Positions 1 to 8,648 of a stretch of 64,000 bases of DNA are shown here, in pieces. The notes under the pieces are model-generated. The model had not been told where the DNA came from and did not search any database. It saw only the letters and a list, made by a program, of their open reading frames with translations. The DNA is from Agrococcus sediminis. GTDB lineage: Bacteria; Actinomycetota; Actinomycetes; Actinomycetales; Microbacteriaceae. A program made the translations under genes and the position numbers. Position 1 is the stretch's first letter. Each line of letters starts with the position of its first letter. The DNA lies in assembly GCF_007923295.1 (NCBI RefSeq), contig NZ_VOIR01000014.1:287825-351824 (forward strand), read 5' to 3'.

Positions 1-506
1 TCGGCGCCGCGGACACCTTCCGCGCCGCCGCGGTCGAGCAGCTCGCCACGTGGGCGCAGCGCGCCGGCAGCGCGATCGTGCGCCCCGAGCGCGAGGGCCA
101 GGACCCGGCATCCGTCGCCTTCCAGACGGTCGAGGCCGCGAAGGCGCACGGCCACGCGATGTGCATCGTCGACACCGCGGGCCGCCTGCACACCAAGGGC
201 GGGCTCATGGACGAGCTCGGCAAGATCAAGCGCGTCATCGAGAAGCAATCGCCCATCTCGGAGGTGCTGCTCGTGCTCGACGCGACCACCGGCCAGAACG
301 GCGTGAGCCAGGCGCAGGCCTTCATCGAGCACGCCGGCATCACGGGCCTCGTCATCACGAAGCTCGACGGCTCGGCCAAGGGCGGCTTCATCCTCGCCGT
401 GCAGGAGCGCACCGGCATCCCCATCAAGCTCATCGGGCAGGGCGAGGGCATCGACGACCTGACGGGCTTCACGCCGCACGTGTTCGTCGAGCAGCTGGTC
501 GGTTGA
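1..506 (+). CDS. ftsY: Signal recognition particle receptor FtsY, C-terminal part (5' end outside window)
   Basis: SRP receptor GTPase that docks ribosome-SRP complexes at the membrane. Only the end of the NG domain is present; the reading phase starts at base 3 with GAADTFRAAA, the conserved segment just after the P-loop. Further on are DTAGR (G3, near base 170), TKLDGSAKGG (G4, near base 358) and the closing GEGIDDL...FVEQLV typical of FtsY. The gene ends at a TGA and is followed after 4 bp by a convergent gene. ffh lies 1.25 kb downstream on the same strand, so both SRP GTPases are neighbours here. The start and any N-terminal A domain cannot be seen. Confidence 0.97.
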   Translation, partial: GAADTFRAAAVEQLATWAQRAGSAIVRPEREGQDPASVAFQTVEAAKAHGHAMCIVDTAGRLHTKGGLMDELGKIKRVIEKQSPISEVLLVLDATTGQNGVSQAQAFIEHAGITGLVITKLDGSAKGGFILAVQERTGIPIKLIGQGEGIDDLTGFTPHVFVEQLVG

Positions 507-510
507 GCCT

Positions 511-1674
511 TCAGTCCGCCGTGTCCGGCCGCGTGAGCGGCCCCACGATCGTCAGCATGCCGTCCTCGATGCGCGCCTGGTCCTCCGTGATGACGGTCGC
601 GTGCGCGCCCCGCACCCACAGCAGCCCCGTCGCGTCGCCGCGCCCCGCGTGCCCGACGATGCCGAAGTCGCTGCCCGGGAGGCGCCGGCCCGCGGTGCCC
701 GGGTGCGACGAGAGCACCTCCGGCGTCGCGAGCGCGACCGTGCCGGTCTGCACCGACCCGTAGGCGGTGAGCACGATCGGCCCCCACACGGCGTGGAGGC
801 GGCGCACGAGGTCGGCGTCGAGGTCCTGCCCGGCGACGAGGATGCGCCGCAGCCGCGGCGGCGCCTCGCCGGTGCGCTCGAGCTCGTCGAGGATGCCCGT
901 GAGCTGCCCGGGCGACGCCGAGACGACCGAGACGAAGCGGTCGCGGATGATGCGGATGCGGTCGGCCGGCGGCGTGTGGGCGGCGCTCACGAGCGTCGCG
1001 CCGGTGAGCAGCGCCATGCCGAGCAGCTGCAGCCCCTTGCCGCGGTGGAGGGGAGCGCACGCGAGCATCACGTCGGTGCCCTCGACGCCCAGCCGGTCGT
1101 GGATGCCGGCGAGCTGGCGCAGGCCCTGCACGCCCATCGCCCCCTGCACGTGGGTCGTCACGGTGCCCGCGAGCGACCGCGACGGCAGCGCGATGCGCGC
1201 GCGGCGGCGCGTGCGCCCGAGCCCCGAGCCGTCGGCCGCCGACCACTCGAGGATCTGCGCGCCCGTGACCGTCGGCCCCCGGTGCCACTCGGGCGCGTCG
1301 CCGTCGTGCACGAGCAGTGCGTCGCGGGGGATCGCCGGGCGCAGCTCCTCGAGGGAGCCGGGGCTGATCGGCATGACGTCGAGGCCGAGCCGAGCCGCAC
1401 CGAGGAGCGCGACGGGCATCGCCGGTCCCGCGACGGCGACCACGACGGGCCGCGGGCGGCGCTCGAGCGGATCGAGGTACAGCACGGCGGCTGCGCCCTC
1501 GGCGGCCCGCCAGAGCTCGCCGAACGTGGCGCTCCAGCCGTCGACCACCAGCCCCAGCCGGTCGCCGTGCACCCGCGCGGCGTGCCGAGCCAGCGCGGTG
1601 ATCGTGAAGCCGTGGCGCCGCACGCTGCGCCACAGCGACCTCGCGTGCGTCGGCGGCATGCCTCTCAGGCGCAT
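511..1674 (-). CDS. AMP-binding (acyl-CoA synthetase-like) protein, degenerate and short
   Basis: A 387-aa protein resembling the N-terminal domain of the acyl-CoA synthetase/AMP-ligase family: opening HAARVHGDRLGLVVDG..SATFGEL, then a GLD-type segment, an IRDRFVSVVSASPGQLTGILDEL segment, and VLTAYGSVQTG where active enzymes have YGxTE. The Ser/Thr/Gly-rich P-loop (TSGTTGxPKG) is replaced by LPSRSLAGTVTTHV, and the protein stops before the usual 100-130 aa C-terminal lid domain. It may therefore bind nucleotide or acyl substrate poorly or act non-catalytically. Start chosen at ATG 1674 because GAGGAG lies 6 nt upstream; ATG 1698 is an in-frame alternative. It sits convergent to ftsY and divergent from ffh. 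Exact substrate unknown. Confidence 0.75.
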   Translation of the reverse strand: MRLRGMPPTHARSLWRSVRRHGFTITALARHAARVHGDRLGLVVDGWSATFGELWRAAEGAAAVLYLDPLERRPRPVVVAVAGPAMPVALLGAARLGLDVMPISPGSLEELRPAIPRDALLVHDGDAPEWHRGPTVTGAQILEWSAADGSGLGRTRRRARIALPSRSLAGTVTTHVQGAMGVQGLRQLAGIHDRLGVEGTDVMLACAPLHRGKGLQLLGMALLTGATLVSAAHTPPADRIRIIRDRFVSVVSASPGQLTGILDELERTGEAPPRLRRILVAGQDLDADLVRRLHAVWGPIVLTAYGSVQTGTVALATPEVLSSHPGTAGRRLPGSDFGIVGHAGRGDATGLLWVRGAHATVITEDQARIEDGMLTIVGPLTRPDTAD

Positions 1675-1743
1675 CCCGTCCTCCTCGTGGTGACGCATCC
1701 AGCATGCCAGGCGGCCGCGCCCGAGGTCGGCGCGGCGCGGCGG

Positions 1744-1749
1744 TAGACT
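1744..1749 (+). promoter_or_regulatory. -10 box of ffh
   Basis: TAGACT lies 10 nt before the ATG at 1760, with no recognisable ribosome binding site between them. This suggests a leaderless or nearly leaderless transcript. Confidence 0.5.
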
Positions 1750-1759
1750 CGGGCCCACC

Positions 1760-3301
1760 ATGGCTGCGTTCGGTTCCCTCTCCACCCGCCTCACCGAGAC
1801 CCTCGCCAAGCTCCGCACGAAGGGCAAGCTCTCCGCCGCGGACGTCGACGGGACGGTGCGCGAGATCCGTCGCGCCCTGCTCGACGCCGACGTGGCGCTC
1901 GAGGTCGTCAAGTCCTTCACCGCCGCGGTGCGCGAGCGCGCGCTCGGCGCGGAGGTGTCGGAGGCGCTCAACCCCGCGCAGCAGGTCGTGAAGATCGTCA
2001 ACGACGAGCTCGTCACGATCCTCGGCGGCGAGAGCCGTCGGCTCGAGCTGGCGAAGACGCCGCCGACCGTGATCATGCTCGCCGGCCTCCAGGGCGCGGG
2101 CAAGACGACCCTCGCGGGCAAGCTCGCCAAGCATCTCGCGGGGCAGGGGCACACGCCGCTGCTCGTCGCGAGCGACCTCCAGCGCCCGAACGCCGTCACG
2201 CAGCTGCAGGTGGTCGGCGGCCAGGCGGGCGTGCCCGTCTTCGCCCCGGAGCCCGGCAACGGCGTCGGCGACCCCGTGCGCGTCGCGCGCGACGGCGTCG
2301 CCGAGGCGCGTCGCCGCCAGCACGACATCGTCATCGTCGACACGGCCGGCCGCCTCGGCGTCGACGCCGACATGATGCGCCAGGCCGCAGACATCCGGAA
2401 GGCCGTGCAGCCCGACGAGGTGCTGTTCGTCATCGACGCGATGATCGGCCAGGACGCGGTCGCGACCGCGAAGGCCTTCCAGGAGGGCGTCGACTTCACC
2501 GGCGTCGTGCTCACGAAGCTCGACGGCGACGCCCGAGGCGGCGCGGCGCTCTCGATCCGCGGCCTCACCGGCAAGCCGATCCTCTTCGCCTCCACGGGCG
2601 AGACGCTCGACGACTTCGAGCCGTTCCACCCCGACCGCATGGCGAGCCGCATCCTCGACCTGGGCGACATCCTCACCCTCATCGAGCAGGCGCAGAAGGC
2701 GTTCGACGAGGAGGAGGCGCACCGCCTCGCCGAGGCGATCGCCACCGACGGCTTCACGCTCGAGGACTTCCTCAAGCAGATGCAGCAGCTGCGCAAGGCC
2801 GGCAACTTCAAGCAGATGCTCGGCATGCTCCCGGGCGCGAAGGGCATGCGCGAGGCGATCGACTCGTTCGACGAGCGCGAGCTCGTGCGCACCGAGGCCA
2901 TCATCCAGTCGATGACCCCGCAGGAGCGCAAGCAGTCGAAGATCCTCAACGGCTCGCGCCGGCTGCGCATCGCGCGCGGCGCGGGCGTCACCGTCACCGA
3001 CGTGAACCAGCTCATCGCGCGCTTCGAGCAGGCCGCCAAGATGATGAAGACCGTCGCGAAGGGCGGCGTGCCGAACATGCCCGGCATGGGACCGATGCCG
3101 CCCGGCATGCGCCCGCCCAAGAAGGGCGGCAAGCCGCAGGGCAAGCAGCTGAAGCGCTCCGGCAACCCCGCGAAGCGCACAGACGCGCCCGCCGCGCAGC
3201 CGCAGGGCAGCGCGTTCGGCGCGCCGAAGCCCGACGGCGCGTTCGGCCAGCTCTCCGACACCGACCAGGAGGCGCTGCAGCGCATGCTCGGCAACCGCTG
3301 A
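1760..3301 (+). CDS. ffh: Signal recognition particle protein Ffh (SRP54)
   Basis: GTPase that with SRP RNA recognises signal sequences on ribosomes and hands them to FtsY. The 513-aa protein shows the N helical bundle, P-loop GLQGAGKTT at about residue 109, DTAGR at about 194, TKLDGDARGG at about 252, then a methionine-rich M domain (residues about 320-440; FLKQMQQLRKAGNFKQMLGMLPG and the SRRLRIARGAGV RNA-binding segment). The C-terminal 70 residues are Pro/Gly/Met- and Lys-rich and look disordered. The start is supported by a -10 box just upstream. Length is usual for actinobacteria. Confidence 0.98.
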   Translation: MAAFGSLSTRLTETLAKLRTKGKLSAADVDGTVREIRRALLDADVALEVVKSFTAAVRERALGAEVSEALNPAQQVVKIVNDELVTILGGESRRLELAKTPPTVIMLAGLQGAGKTTLAGKLAKHLAGQGHTPLLVASDLQRPNAVTQLQVVGGQAGVPVFAPEPGNGVGDPVRVARDGVAEARRRQHDIVIVDTAGRLGVDADMMRQAADIRKAVQPDEVLFVIDAMIGQDAVATAKAFQEGVDFTGVVLTKLDGDARGGAALSIRGLTGKPILFASTGETLDDFEPFHPDRMASRILDLGDILTLIEQAQKAFDEEEAHRLAEAIATDGFTLEDFLKQMQQLRKAGNFKQMLGMLPGAKGMREAIDSFDERELVRTEAIIQSMTPQERKQSKILNGSRRLRIARGAGVTVTDVNQLIARFEQAAKMMKTVAKGGVPNMPGMGPMPPGMRPPKKGGKPQGKQLKRSGNPAKRTDAPAAQPQGSAFGAPKPDGAFGQLSDTDQEALQRMLGNR

Positions 3302-3327
3302 CCCAGGCGGCGCGCGCCCGCGGCGCG

Positions 3328-3333
3328 TACGGT
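3328..3333 (+). promoter_or_regulatory. -10 box of the SDR-like gene
   Basis: TACGGT followed by exactly 6 nt and the ATG at 3340; no ribosome binding site, so probably leaderless. Confidence 0.5.
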
Positions 3334-3339
3334 GGGCGC

Positions 3340-4005
3340 ATGGCACGCATCCTCGTCCTCGGCGCCCACGGCAGGGTCGCCCTCCTCGCCCAGCGCATGC
3401 TCAGCGACGCCGGGCACACCGTCCACGGCGCCATGCGCAACCCCGACCACGCGGCCGAGGTCGCCGAGTCCGGCGCCGAGCCGATCGTGCGCGACCTCGA
3501 GCGGCTCGAGCAGGCGGGCGTCGACGAGCTGCTGAAGGGCTTCGACGTCGTCGTCTGGTCGGCCGGCGCCGGCGGCGGCTCGCCCGAGCGCACGCGCGCC
3601 GTCGACCAGGACGCGGCGCTGCGGGTGCTGGATGCCGTGACGCGGTCGGGCGCGCGGCTCGTGATGGTGTCGTACTTCGGCGCGAGCCGCGACCACGGCA
3701 TCGCCCGGGACGACCCGTTCTTCGCCTACGCCGAGGCGAAGTCCATCGTCGACGAGGCGATCCGCGACTCCGGCGCCGACTGGGTGATCCTGGCGCCGTC
3801 GACACTGACGATGGACGACGAGACCGGCATCGAGCTCGATGCGCCGGCCGGGTCGGTGCAGCCGGGCGAGATCCCGCGCGCCACCGTCGCGCGGATGATC
3901 GCCGAGGTCGTCGCGCACCCCGCGGTGCGCGGGCTGACGCTCCGGGCGAACCGCGGGGGCACGCCCGTCGCGGAGGCGCTCGGGTCGCTGCCCAACATGG
4001 GCTAG
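3340..4005 (+). CDS. NAD(P)-binding Rossmann protein, atypical SDR family
   Basis: A 221-aa protein beginning ILVLGAHGRVALLAQRML, a glycine-rich dinucleotide-binding turn like that of NAD(P)H-binding atypical short-chain dehydrogenases (YwnB/NmrA-like). DVVVWSAGAGGG marks the second Rossmann strand and YAEAKSIVDEAIRDSGADWVIL resembles the YxxxK region followed by the family's conserved ILxPSTL segment. No specific substrate can be assigned; these proteins are often flavin reductases, epimerase-like or redox sensors. Its TAG stop overlaps the stop of the convergent acetyltransferase gene in a shared CTAG. Confidence 0.85.
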   Translation: MARILVLGAHGRVALLAQRMLSDAGHTVHGAMRNPDHAAEVAESGAEPIVRDLERLEQAGVDELLKGFDVVVWSAGAGGGSPERTRAVDQDAALRVLDAVTRSGARLVMVSYFGASRDHGIARDDPFFAYAEAKSIVDEAIRDSGADWVILAPSTLTMDDETGIELDAPAGSVQPGEIPRATVARMIAEVVAHPAVRGLTLRANRGGTPVAEALGSLPNMG

Positions 4006-5105
4006 AGCTCGATCGACGCCATGTGCGAGCCGGAGACCTTCGCGTAGCCGAGGCTCGCGTACAGCCCGTCGGCACCCGTGGGGCTCGCGGTGTCGACGTC
4101 GAGCACGGCCGCCTCCATGCCGTCGGCCGCGAACGAGCGCATCCCGGCCGACAGCAGCGCGAGCGCGACGCGGCGGCCGCGGTAGGCGCGGCGCACGCCG
4201 AGCAGGTCGGTGTAGCCGAAGCGGTAGCCGCGCAGGGCGAAGTCGCCCTCGTAGCGGCTCGCGAGCTGGTACCCGACGACGAGCGGCGCGCCCGCCTCGA
4301 GGGCCGCGCGGGTGTCGTCGTCGGTCGAGGGGTCGGCGAGGAGCGCCGCGGTGTCGGGCGCGTCGTCGACGACGAGCCACGACCAGCCCGGGGCGAACTC
4401 GGTGCGGCCGCTCGTCCACTGCTCGGGAGTGGTCGGCTCGCTGCCCCAGTGGTCGCGGAACGCGTCGTTGTGCGCGAGCCTGGTGGGCTCGTCGAGCTCG
4501 GTGCTCCACGGCACGAGGCGCAGCGAGCCGGCGAGCTCGACCTCCGGGATGGGGTGCTCGGCGCCGAGCGGGCGCTTGAGGTCGGCGAACCACCGGCGCG
4601 GCTCGAAGCCGCCGGCCTCGTGCAGGCGCAGCTTCGACTCGGGCGCGTCGTCCTCGGCGAACGTCGCGATGCGCGCCGGCAGCTCCTTGCCGGAGGCGGC
4701 GAGCAGCTGCCGGGCGCGGGCGACGAGCCATGCCTGCAGCTGCGCGCCGATGCCCTCGCCGCGGCGCTCGGGGTGCACGTTGCCGAAGACGAAGGCACGC
4801 ACGGTGCGCGCGTCGCCGGGCCGGGTCTCGGCGAAGCCGGATGCGACGAGGCGGCCGTCGGGGTCGAAGCCCAGGATCGAGTCGGTCTCGAGCCGCTTCC
4901 AGGGTGCGGCGAGGCCGTCGCGCACCTCGTCGAGCGACTCGCGGTACGGCTCGCGGTCGGCCTCGCCGACGGCGCCGAGCAGCGCGGTGAGCGCCGGTGC
5001 GTCGTCGACGGTCGCCGGGCGCCACGTGAGGCCTCCGGCGGTGAGCGGCGGCAGGGTGTCGGGCGCGGCGGCGCGCTCGGCGATCGGGGCGAGGTCGGCG
5101 GTCAC
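4002..5105 (-). CDS. Tandem GNAT-family N-acetyltransferase
   Basis: A 367-aa protein with two GNAT modules. The first has an acetyl-CoA loop HPERRGEGIGAQL near residue 120; the second carries GVRRAYRGRRVALALL near residue 310 followed by AVLDVDTASPTGADGLYASLGY, a typical GNAT ending. Tandem GNAT architecture is also seen in mycothiol synthase MshD, but the motifs are not close enough to name it so. Start is GTG 5105, placed by a TAGCCT -10 box ending exactly 6 nt upstream. The gene is divergent from an LLM oxidoreductase (38 bp between starts) and shares its stop region with the SDR-like gene. Acceptor substrate unknown. Confidence 0.85.
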   Translation of the reverse strand: MTADLAPIAERAAAPDTLPPLTAGGLTWRPATVDDAPALTALLGAVGEADREPYRESLDEVRDGLAAPWKRLETDSILGFDPDGRLVASGFAETRPGDARTVRAFVFGNVHPERRGEGIGAQLQAWLVARARQLLAASGKELPARIATFAEDDAPESKLRLHEAGGFEPRRWFADLKRPLGAEHPIPEVELAGSLRLVPWSTELDEPTRLAHNDAFRDHWGSEPTTPEQWTSGRTEFAPGWSWLVVDDAPDTAALLADPSTDDDTRAALEAGAPLVVGYQLASRYEGDFALRGYRFGYTDLLGVRRAYRGRRVALALLSAGMRSFAADGMEAAVLDVDTASPTGADGLYASLGYAKVSGSHMASIEL

Positions 5106-5111
5106 CGGACA

Positions 5112-5117
5112 AGGCTA
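5112..5117 (-). promoter_or_regulatory. -10 box of the tandem GNAT gene
   Basis: On the minus strand TAGCCT ends 6 nt before GTG 5105; probable leaderless start. Confidence 0.5.
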
Positions 5118-5131
5118 TGAGGCGGTGGCCC

Positions 5132-5137
5132 TAGGGT
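5132..5137 (+). promoter_or_regulatory. -10 box of the first LLM oxidoreductase gene
   Basis: TAGGGT ends 6 nt before ATG 5144. Together with the minus-strand box at 5112-5117 it forms a compact divergent promoter. Confidence 0.5.
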
Positions 5138-5143
5138 CGAGTC

Positions 5144-5953
5144 ATGACCCACCGACCCACTCGCATCGGCGTGCAGCTCGCGCCGCAGCACACGACCATG
5201 CAGGCCACGATCGACGCCGCGCGGCGGCTCGAGGAGATGGGCGTCGACGCCGTCTTCGGCTGGGACCACTTCTTCCCGCTCTCGGGCGACGCCGACGGCG
5301 CGCACTTCGAGGCGACGGCGCAGCTCGCGGCGTGGGCCGTCGCGACCGAGCGCGTGCAGATCGGCCCGCTGGTGTTCTGCAACTCGTACCGCAACCCCGA
5401 TCTGCTCGCCGATGTCGCGCGCACGATCGACCACATCTCGCGCGGCCGGTTCGTCTTCGGCATCGGCTCCGGATGGTTCGAGCGCGACTACCTGGAGTAC
5501 GGCTACGACTTCGGCTCGGTCGGGTCGCGGCTCGACGCCCTCGCGGCGGCGCTCCCGCGCATCCGTGCCCGCTGGGAGCGGCTCAACCCGCCGCCGGTCG
5601 GCGCGATGCCCATCCTCATCGGCGGCAAGGGGGAGCGGAAGACGCTGCCGCTCGTCGCCCGGCACGCCGACATCTGGCACTCCTTCGTCGGCCCCGACGA
5701 GCTGCCGCACAAGCTCGACGTGCTGCGAGAGCAGTGCGACGCGCTCGGGCGCGACGTCGACGAGATCGAGGTGTCGAACGGCGCGAGCGTGCGCGACGGC
5801 GTCGGGGGCGTCGGCTTCGAGCGCCTCGACGCGCTGCACGCGGCGGGCACGCGGATGCTAACGATCCCGCTCTCGGGCGACGACACGCCCGACGGCTACG
5901 CCCTCGACCGCGTGCCGGCCTTCCTCGAGTGGCGCGACCGGAAGAACGCCTAG
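5144..5953 (+). CDS. LLM-class F420-dependent oxidoreductase
   Basis: A 269-aa luciferase-like TIM-barrel oxidoreductase, probably using coenzyme F420. Signs are GVDAVFGWDHFFPL near the N-terminus, the FCNSYRNPDLLADVARTIDHIS core followed by GRFVFGIGSGWFERDYLEYG (the family's LGxGxGxxxxE equivalent), and PILIGGKGERKTLPLVARHAD, the conserved phosphate-binding region. This is one of three LLM proteins in the window. Substrate cannot be predicted. Its TAG stop is shared as CTAG with the convergent YbdK-type ligase gene. Confidence 0.9.
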   Translation: MTHRPTRIGVQLAPQHTTMQATIDAARRLEEMGVDAVFGWDHFFPLSGDADGAHFEATAQLAAWAVATERVQIGPLVFCNSYRNPDLLADVARTIDHISRGRFVFGIGSGWFERDYLEYGYDFGSVGSRLDALAAALPRIRARWERLNPPPVGAMPILIGGKGERKTLPLVARHADIWHSFVGPDELPHKLDVLREQCDALGRDVDEIEVSNGASVRDGVGGVGFERLDALHAAGTRMLTIPLSGDDTPDGYALDRVPAFLEWRDRKNA

Positions 5954-7044
5954 GCCCGCAGCTGCTCGAGCAGCTCGTCGAGCACCGCGCGGTGCCCGCC
6001 GCGCGCGAAGGCGGCGCGCTGCAGCGCGGCCGAGCCGCCGCGCTCGACGACGCGCGTGACCGCGGCGAGCGAGCGCGTCGCGCCGAGGTCGGCGGCGATC
6101 GGCGCGAGCCGCTCGACCGCGTCGCCGAGCGCGTCGCGCACCGGCTGCAGCGTGCCGTCGGCGTCGACGATCGCGGTCGCGTCGAGCCCGTCGCGGGCCG
6201 AGCGCAGCTTGTTCTCGCGCACGAGCCACGAGGGCAGGTGGGCCGGCTCGTGCCCGGCGTCGAGCGCCCGCGACGCCTCCTCGACGAGGCAGTGCGTGAG
6301 CGCGGTCACCGCGGCGAGGTCGTCGATCGACGGCGCGCCGTCGGCGATGCGCACCTCGAGCGTGCCGAGCGTCGGCGACGGCCGCACGTCCCAGCGCAGC
6401 TCGGCGAGGTCGTCGATCACGCCCGCGCGCAGCATGTCGGCGAGGGTGCGCTCGTACTCCGCCCAGTCCTCGAGCATCGGCGGCAGCCCGCCCGTCGGCA
6501 GCTGCTGGAACAGCATCGTGCGGTGCGAGGCGTAGCCGGTGTCGGCGCCCTGCCAGAAGGGGCTCGAGGCCGAGAGCGCGAGGATGAGCGGCAGCCGGTC
6601 GAGCATCGTGCGCAGCAGCGGCACGACCTTGTCGCGCTGCTCGACGCCGACGTGGTTGTGCACGCCGAAGATGACGAGGCGGCGGCCCCAGTCGCCGGCC
6701 TTCTCGATCACGCGCCGGTAGCGCGGGTCGTCGCCCTGGCGCTGGTCGCGCCACTGGCTCGTCGGGTGTGTGCCGGTGCCCACGAGGGCCGCGCCGATCC
6801 GTCCGGCCGCCTCGACGGCCGTGTCGCGCATCCGCCGCAGCTCGTCGACCGCGTCGTCGGTGGTGTCGTGCACGCCCGTGATGAGCTCGATCATGCTCGT
6901 GAGGAACTCGTGGTCGAAGCGGCGGTCGCCGATCGCCCGCAGCAGCTCCTCGGCCCGCGGCACCATCTCGCCCGTCGCCGGGTCGACGACGGCCAGCTCC
7001 CACTCGACGCCGAGCGTCGAGCGGGCGGACGGTGCGAACTCCAT
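5950..7044 (-). CDS. YbdK-type carboxylate-amine ligase (glutamate-cysteine ligase-like, GCS2)
   Basis: A 364-aa ATP-dependent ligase of the GCS2/YbdK family. The N-terminus [23 protein letters not shown] is the diagnostic GxExE-type start; [13 protein letters not shown], the [12 protein letters not shown] segment and [11 protein letters not shown] (metal and substrate contacts) follow in the family order, and the C-terminal [21 protein letters not shown] is also conserved. YbdK has weak gamma-glutamylcysteine ligase activity; actinobacteria mostly use mycothiol, so the physiological product is uncertain. Start ATG 7044 is fixed by a TACCCT -10 box 6 nt upstream; longer in-frame reading runs into the rpsP promoter region and lacks conserved sequence. 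Confidence 0.9.
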   Translation of the reverse strand: MEFAPSARSTLGVEWELAVVDPATGEMVPRAEELLRAIGDRRFDHEFLTSMIELITGVHDTTDDAVDELRRMRDTAVEAAGRIGAALVGTGTHPTSQWRDQRQGDDPRYRRVIEKAGDWGRRLVIFGVHNHVGVEQRDKVVPLLRTMLDRLPLILALSASSPFWQGADTGYASHRTMLFQQLPTGGLPPMLEDWAEYERTLADMLRAGVIDDLAELRWDVRPSPTLGTLEVRIADGAPSIDDLAAVTALTHCLVEEASRALDAGHEPAHLPSWLVRENKLRSARDGLDATAIVDADGTLQPVRDALGDAVERLAPIAADLGATRSLAAVTRVVERGGSAALQRAAFARGGHRAVLDELLEQLRA

Positions 7045-7050
7045 GGCTCG

Positions 7051-7056
7051 AGGGTA
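7051..7056 (-). promoter_or_regulatory. -10 box of the YbdK-type ligase gene
   Basis: On the minus strand TACCCT ends 6 nt before ATG 7044; probable leaderless start. Confidence 0.5.
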
Positions 7057-7099
7057 GGGCCGCGCGGCCGGATGTCGCGCGGGTCGTGCCAGGGTGTGC

Positions 7100-7105
7100 C
7101 AGAAT
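7100..7105 (+). promoter_or_regulatory. -10 box of the rpsP operon
   Basis: CAGAAT within TGTGCCAGAATGG, nearly identical to the sequence in front of rplS. It gives a leader of about 120 nt before rpsP, in which I see no clear riboswitch. Confidence 0.45.
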
Positions 7106-7229
7106 GGGGGGTCGAGCACGCGCCCCGACCCTCTACTCCGGCGCGCGCCGCTCACCGAGCTTTGCGGGTCGCGCATCACCCACGTGCGCAGGCCGCGGTG
7201 CAACCACGAGAACACAAAGCAGGAGAACT

Positions 7230-7676
7230 GTGGCAGTCAAGATCCGTCTGAAGCGCTTCGGCAAGATCCGCGCGCCCTACTACCGCGTCGTCGTGGCCGA
7301 CTCGCGCACCAAGCGCGACGGCCGCGTCATCGAGGAGATCGGCAAGTACCACCCGACCGAGCACCCGTCGCTCATCGAGATCGACAGCGAGCGCGCGCAG
7401 TACTGGCTCGGCGTCGGCGCGCAGCCGACCGAGCAGGTCGCCGCGCTGCTGAAGCTCACCGGCGACTGGGGCAAGTTCTCGGGCGAGGGCTCGACCGAGA
7501 ATCAGGTCAAGCAGCCCGAGGGCAAGAAGGCGTTCGTCGCCGACGAGGCCAAGAAGCCGGTGCTGAAGCCCAAGGCCGAGAAGCCCGCCGAGGCGCCCGC
7601 CCCGGCCGCGACCGAGTCGACCGACGCCGAGGAGGCCGCCCCGGCCGCCGACGAGGCCGAGAAGACCGAGTCCTGA
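7230..7676 (+). CDS. rpsP: 30S ribosomal protein S16
   Basis: Small-subunit protein needed for 30S assembly. Begins at GTG 7230 ([22 protein letters not shown]) with AGGAG 5 nt upstream. Residues 1-80 carry the S16 fold ([41 protein letters not shown]). The remaining part is a long Lys then Ala/Glu/Asp-rich tail, so at 148 aa it is much longer than the 80-90 aa of E. coli S16; long tails are common in actinobacterial S16. First gene of an operon with khpA, rimM and trmD. Confidence 0.98.
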   Translation: MAVKIRLKRFGKIRAPYYRVVVADSRTKRDGRVIEEIGKYHPTEHPSLIEIDSERAQYWLGVGAQPTEQVAALLKLTGDWGKFSGEGSTENQVKQPEGKKAFVADEAKKPVLKPKAEKPAEAPAPAATESTDAEEAAPAADEAEKTES

Positions 7677-7678
7677 GC

Positions 7679-7915
7679 ATGCTGCGCGATGCTCTCGAGC
7701 ACCTCGTGAAGGGGATCGTCGATCGCCCGGACGAGGTGCGCGTCGGCGCGCGCGACTCGCAGCGCGGCGAGGTCCTCGAGGTGCGCGTGCACCCCGAGGA
7801 CCTCGGCCGCGTCATCGGGCGCGGCGGTCGCACCGCCGGCGCCCTGCGCACCGTCATCGGTGCGCTCCCCGGAGGACGCCGCGTCCGCGTGGACGTGGTG
7901 GACACCGATCGCTAG
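7679..7915 (+). CDS. khpA: KH-domain RNA-binding protein KhpA
   Basis: A 78-aa single KH domain protein (formerly YlqC/UPF0109), an RNA-binding protein that works with KhpB/Jag in other Gram-positives. The GXXG loop is VIGRGGRTAGALRTVI. It starts at ATG 7679, 2 nt after the rpsP stop, and precedes rimM by 7 nt. Its place between rpsP and rimM is conserved in many Gram-positive genomes. Confidence 0.93.
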   Translation: MLRDALEHLVKGIVDRPDEVRVGARDSQRGEVLEVRVHPEDLGRVIGRGGRTAGALRTVIGALPGGRRVRVDVVDTDR

Positions 7916-7922
7916 GCCCGCC

Positions 7923-8645
7923 GTGCCCGCGCGCACGCAGCTGCGCGTCGGCCGGCTCGCCAGGGCCCACGGGCTGAAGGGCGCGATCAAGGTCGAGCTC
8001 TACACCGACGAGCCCGAGCGCCGCTTCGTGCCCGGCGCGCGCTTCGCGCTGCAGGTGCCGACGTCGTCGAAGTGGCACGGCAAGTCGATCGAGCTGCTCG
8101 AGCTGCGCGTCTACAACGGCAGCCCCGTCGCGTTCTTCGCCGGCGTCACCGACCGCACCGAGGCCGAGTCGCTCATCAAGGCCGTGCTGTGGGTCGAGCA
8201 GGACGCCACCGAGCTGCCCGCCGAGCCCGACGCCTGGTACGTGCACCAGCTCGCCGGCCTCGACGTCTGGCGCGACGGCGAGCGCATCGGCCGCGTCATC
8301 CGCGTCGACCCGCTGCCCGCGCAGGACATGCTGATCGTCGAGCACCGCGGCGAGGAGGTCATGGTGCCGTTCGTGAAGGCGATCGTGCCCGAGGTCGACC
8401 TCCGCGCGGGCCGCATCACCGTCACGCCGCCGCCCGGGCTCTTCGAGGAGCTCGAGGCCGCCGACGACGAGCCCAACGCGCCGGCGACGTCCGGCGGCGA
8501 CGCCGCGGCGGACGACGACGCGGCGCCCGTCGCAGCGACGGGTGCCGCGGCCGACGCTGCCCTCGCCGACGCGATGGTGGCCGACGTGCCCGCCGAGCCC
8601 GAGGCATCCGCCGACGGCGCCGGCGACCCGCCCGCGCGGGGCTGA
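7923..8645 (+). CDS. rimM: Ribosome maturation factor RimM
   Basis: 30S maturation factor that binds S19. Begins at GTG 7923 (LRVGRLARAHGLKGAIKVELYTDEPE...), followed by the N-terminal beta barrel with LEL..., then the PRC-barrel (DAWYVHQLAGLDVWRDGERIGRV, MLIVEHRGEEVMVPFVKAIVPEVDL, ITVTPPPGLFE). After about residue 178 there is a 60-residue Ala/Asp-rich tail with no RimM counterpart in E. coli. Immediately upstream of trmD, the usual partner. Confidence 0.96.
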   Translation: MPARTQLRVGRLARAHGLKGAIKVELYTDEPERRFVPGARFALQVPTSSKWHGKSIELLELRVYNGSPVAFFAGVTDRTEAESLIKAVLWVEQDATELPAEPDAWYVHQLAGLDVWRDGERIGRVIRVDPLPAQDMLIVEHRGEEVMVPFVKAIVPEVDLRAGRITVTPPPGLFEELEAADDEPNAPATSGGDAAADDDAAPVAATGAAADAALADAMVADVPAEPEASADGAGDPPARG

Positions 8646-8648
8646 GCC

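Noticed and set aside
511-5112. 1533-codon minus-strand open frame
   Set aside because: It joins the AMP-binding and GNAT reading frames through antisense of ffh; the middle is Arg-rich shadow sequence typical of GC-rich DNA. Only the two ends are real genes with their own starts.
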